From Dyella japonica A8 (lineage in GTDB: Bacteria > Pseudomonadota > Gammaproteobacteria > Xanthomonadales > Rhodanobacteraceae): 64,000 nt of DNA. Of the stretch, positions 59,915 to 64,000 are shown piece by piece. A program made the translations under genes and the position numbers. Location: contig NZ_CP008884.1 in NCBI RefSeq assembly GCF_000725385.1, positions 3,162,001 to 3,226,000 of the forward strand, in the 5' to 3' direction. Each line of letters starts with the position of its first letter. The first letter of the stretch is position 1. The notes under the pieces were generated by a model. It ran no database searches. It saw only the letters and a list, made by a program, of their open reading frames with translations, and was not told the DNA's origin.

Positions 59915-62647
59915 TCAGGCGAAGGCGTAGTCGAAATCACCGTTCCTGCTACCCACCCGTACACCTGACACCGCCACACCATCAATCATTCTTGTCAGGA
60001 ATTCTCGACTGACATCCGGCAACATCGAGTTGGTGAGAATCGCATCGATCATCCGTCCACCTGACTCACTCTCCGTGCACCGACTCACCACCAACCTCAC
60101 CACCTCATCGTCATACTCAAACGGAATGCGATAGCGCGCCTCGATCCGCTTCTTGATGCGATTGAGCTGCAGCTTCACTATCTCCCCCAGCATCTCCGGG
60201 CTCAGCGGGTAGTACGGAATCGTCACCAGGCGCCCAAGCAACGCCGGCGGGAAGATCTTCAGCAACGGGTCGCGCAGCGCCTTCGCCATGCCCTCGGGCT
60301 CAGGCATCAGCTCCGGGTCTTTGCACATGCTGGCGATGAGATCGGTGCCGGCATTGGTGGTCAGCAGGATCAGGGTGTTCTTGAAATCGATCTGGCGACC
60401 TTCGCCATCTTCCATCACGCCCTTGTCGAACACCTGGAAGAAGATTTCATGCACATCCGGGTGCGCCTTCTCCACCTCATCCAGCAGCACCACGGAATAC
60501 GGCTTGCGACGGACGGCCTCGGTGAGCACGCCGCCTTCGCCATAACCAACATAGCCCGGGGGTGCGCCCTTCAGCGTGGAAACGGTGTGCGCTTCCTGGA
60601 ACTCGCTCATGTTGATGGTGATCAGGTTCTGCTCGCCACCGTAGAGCGCTTCGGCGAGTGCTAGCGCTGTCTCGGTTTTGCCCACGCCGGAGGTGCCGGC
60701 CAGCATGAATACGCCAATGGGTTTGTTGGGGTTGTCCAGTCCGGCGCGGGAGGTCTGGATGCGCTTGGCGATCATCTCCATGGCGTGGTTCTGTCCGATC
60801 ACACGCTGGGCCATGAGGCTGGCGAGGTTCATCACCGTTTCCAGCTCGCTCTTGATCATGCGCCCGACCGGAATGCCGGTCCAGTCGGCAACGACGGCGC
60901 CGACGGCGGTGTAGTCGACGGTAGGCAGGATCAGCGGCGCGTCACCCTGCAATTCGGCCAACTCGGCCTGTAGCGCCTTGAGTTCGCCCAGCGCCTTTGC
61001 GCGCGTCATCTCGTCAAGCACAGGCTCGTGAACGGCGACATCCGTATCCGCATCGGCAGCTTTTTCCAACGCGCTGCCAGTACCCTCCACGGGCGAGGCA
61101 TCGCCGCGCAGGCGGGCGCGCAACGCCAGGATGCGCTCGACCAGCGATTTCTCTGCCTGCCAGTTGACTTCCAGCGTTTCCAGTCGCGCCTTGGCGAAAG
61201 CGAGTTTTTCGCACGCTGCCGCCTCGCGCTCGGCGACATCCACACCTACCGTGCGTTCGCGGGCGATGATGGCTAGTTCGGTATCCAGTGCCTGGATGCG
61301 CTTGCGGGTGTCGTCCACTTCGGGCGGCACGGCGTGCTGGCTGATCGCCACGCGTGCGCAGGCGGTGTCTAGCAGGCTCACGGCCTTGTCCGGCAGCTGC
61401 CGCGCGGGAATATAGCGATGCGACAGCTTCACGGCGGCTTCAAGCGCTTCGTCAAGAATCTGCACGCAATGATGTTTCTCCATCACGCTGGCCACGCCGC
61501 GCATCATCAGGATGCCCTTCTCTTCGCTGGGCTCGTCCACTTGCACGGTCTGGAAGCGACGGGTAAGCGCGGGATCCTTCTCGATGTGTTTCTTGTATTC
61601 GGCCCAGGTGGTAGCACCCACGGTGCGCAGGTTGCCGCGCGCCAATGCCGGCTTGAGCAGGTTGGCGGCATCGCCCGTGCCGGCAGCGCCGCCGGCACCG
61701 ACCAGCGTGTGCGCCTCGTCAATGAACAGGATGATGGGCCTGGGGCTGGACTGCACTTCTTCGATCACCTGGCGCAGCCGGTTCTCGAACTCGCCCTTCA
61801 TGCTGGCGCCGGCCTGCAGCAGACCGACGTCGAGCGTGCGCAGCTCCACGTCCCTCAGTTGCGGAGGCACATCGCCCGCGACGATACGCAGCGCGAAGCC
61901 TTCCACCACGGCCGTCTTGCCCACGCCGGCCTCGCCCACCAGCATCGGGTTGTTCTGCCGGCGACGCATGAGGATGTCCACCACCTGGCGGATTTCCTCG
62001 TCGCGCCCAACAATGGGGTCGATCTTGCCGCTGCGCGCCTGCTCGGTGAGGTCCACGGTGAACTGGCGCAGCGCCTCCTGCTTGCCCATCTGCGCCGGGC
62101 CCATCGCGCCACTGGCTTCGCCGGGTACCGCGCCACCCATGCGAAAACCGTCACTGGCGTTCTGGCCGTCTTCGGGCGAACCACCCACGACCTCGGCAAA
62201 CTTCTCGCCCAGGGCCTCTGGCTTGATCTTGTCGAACTCTGCCGAGATCGCGATCAGCGCGTTGCGCAGATGACGGGTGCGCAGAATGCCAAGGATCAAG
62301 TATCCGGTGCGCACCTGCGCCTCGCCGAACATCAGCGTGGCGAACACCCAGCCACGCTCTACGGCCTCTTCCACGTTGCTGGACAGGTCGGAGATGGTGC
62401 TGGAGCCGCGCGGCAGGCGATCCAGTGCGTCGGTGACGTCGCGCGCCAGGTTCGACGGATTGAGATTGAACTGCTTGACGATGCGATGCAGGTCTGAATC
62501 CTGCAGTTGCAGGATCTGATGGATCCAGTGCACCAGTTCCACGTACGGGTTGCCCCGCAGCTTGCAGAACACGGTGGCGCTTTCGATGCCGCGGTAGGCC
62601 AGCTTGTTGAGCTTGCCAAACAGAGCGCTTCGACTGATCTCGGCCAT
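59915..62647 (-). CDS. clpV: T6SS ATPase ClpV (TssH)
   Basis: A 910-aa AAA+ unfoldase that recycles the contracted T6SS sheath. Two Clp-N repeats lie at about 1-150, the first Walker A GEAGVGKTAVVEGFA at about residue 240 with Walker B ILFIDEAHTLVGAGG, a coiled-coil middle domain at about 430-560, the second Walker A GTSGVGKTETALALAEAL at about residue 652, and the second Walker B VVLLDEVEKAHPDV. The N-terminus (ALFGKLNKLAYRGIESATVFCKLRGNPYVELVHWIHQ) is typical of ClpV rather than ClpB. AAGGAAG stands before ATG 62647. Confidence 0.96.
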   Translation of the reverse strand: MAEISRSALFGKLNKLAYRGIESATVFCKLRGNPYVELVHWIHQILQLQDSDLHRIVKQFNLNPSNLARDVTDALDRLPRGSSTISDLSSNVEEAVERGWVFATLMFGEAQVRTGYLILGILRTRHLRNALIAISAEFDKIKPEALGEKFAEVVGGSPEDGQNASDGFRMGGAVPGEASGAMGPAQMGKQEALRQFTVDLTEQARSGKIDPIVGRDEEIRQVVDILMRRRQNNPMLVGEAGVGKTAVVEGFALRIVAGDVPPQLRDVELRTLDVGLLQAGASMKGEFENRLRQVIEEVQSSPRPIILFIDEAHTLVGAGGAAGTGDAANLLKPALARGNLRTVGATTWAEYKKHIEKDPALTRRFQTVQVDEPSEEKGILMMRGVASVMEKHHCVQILDEALEAAVKLSHRYIPARQLPDKAVSLLDTACARVAISQHAVPPEVDDTRKRIQALDTELAIIARERTVGVDVAEREAAACEKLAFAKARLETLEVNWQAEKSLVERILALRARLRGDASPVEGTGSALEKAADADTDVAVHEPVLDEMTRAKALGELKALQAELAELQGDAPLILPTVDYTAVGAVVADWTGIPVGRMIKSELETVMNLASLMAQRVIGQNHAMEMIAKRIQTSRAGLDNPNKPIGVFMLAGTSGVGKTETALALAEALYGGEQNLITINMSEFQEAHTVSTLKGAPPGYVGYGEGGVLTEAVRRKPYSVVLLDEVEKAHPDVHEIFFQVFDKGVMEDGEGRQIDFKNTLILLTTNAGTDLIASMCKDPELMPEPEGMAKALRDPLLKIFPPALLGRLVTIPYYPLSPEMLGEIVKLQLNRIKKRIEARYRIPFEYDDEVVRLVVSRCTESESGGRMIDAILTNSMLPDVSREFLTRMIDGVAVSGVRVGSRNGDFDYAFA

Positions 62648-62770
62648 GGCGACGACTTCCTTCTAGAGTTGGGAGCAACGCACCCTGGGGGCACGCGTCA
62701 GCTGATTTGGGGCTAACTGCATCATCGACACCCATTTACCGGCAACATCGGACACATGGGCATGCACGGC

Positions 62771-63793
62771 CTATCGCAGTGGATGGAGAATCACGTCGTC
62801 CACGTCGGCAGCGTGGCGCGGCTTGCCGAGCCAGGTCGTCATCCCTATCCGGCCCTGACGCCCCAGTTGGGCGACCGGGGCGTCATGCGGGTGAAGCACC
62901 AGCTGCACGTCCCACGCCTTCTCGTCGCCGACATAGCCGCGCACGGCGGCGGTGAGTTGCCTCAATGCCTCGCCACCCGGCAGGAAGCGATGGAACTGCA
63001 GGCGATCCAGTGGGCCCAGGCGCAGACGAAAGCGTTGCTGGCAACCGCGCACACGTGCACCGAGCACGGCGGTCTGGCCCAGGCTTGCCACGTCGCTGCC
63101 GCCACCCAGGCGCAGGTGGGCGCTTTCCGGCAGGCTCATCCATTCGGCAACGAATTCCACCACCGCCACGGATACGTGGAAAAAGCGCTCCAACAGACCG
63201 CGCAAGCCCTCCGCGTTGCGCGTCTGCTGCCACAGGCGGCCGGCGAAATGACGCCGATAACGATCGGGCAAGGCATCGCGGCCATCCAGGTGCGGGGTGG
63301 CCTGGCCGATCAGTGCGCCCAGGTACAGGTAGAACCCATCCTCGTCAGGGCGGTCGTGTTGCACCGTGGGTTGGGCATTGGCCCAGGCGCGGTAGAACAA
63401 GCCCATCATGCGGTGGTGAAAAATGTTGGCGAAGGCGACGAAGGTCGTGTCTTTCGCATTGCGCTCGCGATCCAGCGCGTACTCGGTCAGGTGCAGCGGC
63501 AACGGTGCGTTCGGTCCGAACAGGCCGAAAAACAGGCCGTGCAACCGCGACGGCTGACCAGCGCCGCGCATTTCGTAGCGATCGATCATGCGCGGGGCGA
63601 ACGCGAGCGACGGCGCATGGCACAGGCGCACCGGGTCATCGGACGGTTTGGCCGATTCGCCCAGCCGGGGCTGCGACGGATGCGCGCATTCGAGCCGGCG
63701 CAGCGCTTCGAAAAACTCGAAGGCTTCCGGCGTCGCCTGCAGCGCCTCTTCCAGCGCTACAGGATCTGACGCTTGCCGAGCATGGTCGGCCAT
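62771..63793 (-). CDS. tssG: T6SS baseplate protein TssG
   Basis: A 340-aa TssG, part of the baseplate wedge with TssE, TssF and TssK. Typical features are FEFFEALRRLECAHPSQPRLGES near the start, VRLCHAPSLAFAPRMI, LHGLFFGLFGPNAPLPLHLTEYALDRERNAKD in the middle, and HHRMMGLFYRAWANAQPTVQHDRPDED. The ATG overlaps the end of tssF by 37 bp, the usual tssF-tssG coupling. A 123-bp gap separates it from clpV. Confidence 0.95.
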   Translation of the reverse strand: MADHARQASDPVALEEALQATPEAFEFFEALRRLECAHPSQPRLGESAKPSDDPVRLCHAPSLAFAPRMIDRYEMRGAGQPSRLHGLFFGLFGPNAPLPLHLTEYALDRERNAKDTTFVAFANIFHHRMMGLFYRAWANAQPTVQHDRPDEDGFYLYLGALIGQATPHLDGRDALPDRYRRHFAGRLWQQTRNAEGLRGLLERFFHVSVAVVEFVAEWMSLPESAHLRLGGGSDVASLGQTAVLGARVRGCQQRFRLRLGPLDRLQFHRFLPGGEALRQLTAAVRGYVGDEKAWDVQLVLHPHDAPVAQLGRQGRIGMTTWLGKPRHAADVDDVILHPLR

Positions 63794-64000
63794 CGGGCTA
63801 CCTCGTTGCGTTCCAGCGTGCGCAGCACGGTTTCGGTGAAAGCATTGACGGAGACGTAACGCGTGAAAAAGCGCTGCATCACCGCGCCGAGCAGGTAGGC
63901 GCCGGTACCTTCGAAAGCGCCGTCGTCGCAGGTCAGCGTGATTTCAAGCCCGCGACCGAAGGCAATGGGACCGGGCACGGGGATGCGCCGCACGATGGGC
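63757..64000 (-). CDS. tssF: T6SS baseplate protein TssF, C-terminal part
   Basis: Partial gene, cut by the right window edge; only about the last 80 residues are visible. The ending PGPIAFGRGLEITLTCDDGAFEGTGAYLLGAVMQRFFTRYVSVNAFTETVLRT...ARWPTMLGKRQIL is the conserved C-terminus of TssF (VSVNSF-type motif and W....G.R). Its overlap with tssG supports the assignment. tssE, tssC, tssB and hcp would be expected further right. Confidence 0.93.
   Translation of the reverse strand, partial: PIVRRIPVPGPIAFGRGLEITLTCDDGAFEGTGAYLLGAVMQRFFTRYVSVNAFTETVLRTLERNEVARWPTMLGKRQIL

Overview
The window comes from a high-GC gammaproteobacterium. The gene mix suggests Xanthomonadales/Lysobacterales, most likely a Rhodanobacteraceae-type genome (Dyella/Luteibacter/Frateuria-like). 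The clues are the extended-signal two-partner adhesins with YDG repeats, a T6SS with a kinase-FGE protein, inverted REP elements of the CATTCCGGCG...CCGGAAT type, and a gammaproteobacterial dif site. Genus level is inference. No rRNA or tRNA gene was recognised.

1-5.3 kb is an accessory patch ending at a dif site. It holds an orphan gene, a Cre-like tyrosine recombinase with a perfect 12-6-12 palindrome touching its start codon, a decayed second copy of that recombinase's C-terminus, a 'mobile mystery protein A' HTH gene without its usual Fic-domain partner, and a HAD / MbcA-like / HAD trio in which one HAD has lost catalytic residues. Next come short repeats (four units spaced 31/31/30 bp, and a tandem pair of inverted repeats). 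A 28-bp dif-like XerC/XerD site lies at 5140-5167, so the window probably sits at the replication terminus.

5.3-16.9 kb (minus strand) carries a catalase 3' relic and a two-partner secretion locus: an ESPR-type TpsA exoprotein of about 2660 residues with GLUG, YDG and MBG-like repeats, its TpsB transporter, and a TPST/RaxST-like sulfotransferase one base after tpsB. A perfect CRP/Clp-type site lies upstream of tpsA. 16.9-23.2 kb is ordinary chromosome: a LysR regulator, a lipoprotein, an FUSC-family exporter, and divergent Lrp-type regulator and alanine dehydrogenase genes.

23.3-64 kb is a type VI secretion cluster. tssA is on the plus strand; the rest is on the minus strand. In transcription order it runs tssF (cut by the window edge), tssG, clpV, a lower-GC cargo block, PAAR, a TPR-methyltransferase, vgrG, a DUF6931-like gene, the FHA gene, a response regulator, an AraC regulator, tssK, tssL, tssM, tagF, pppA, ppkA (kinase plus FGE domain) and a small SHOCT-like membrane protein. 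The cargo block holds a deaminase-like protein, a papain-like protease candidate, a 495-residue unknown and a small possible immunity protein. A second two-partner locus (tpsB2-tpsA2 plus a secreted protein of unknown function) follows on the same strand, wedged between ppkA and tssA. tssB, tssC, tssE, hcp and tssJ are not in the window.

The most promising novel points are: (i) the recombinase with its abutting palindromic candidate site next to dif; (ii) the adhesin-sulfotransferase operon, where the acidic-flanked tyrosines of the YDG repeats could be substrates; (iii) the T6SS cargo block with two enzyme-like candidate effectors; and (iv) the adhesin locus embedded in the T6SS cluster.
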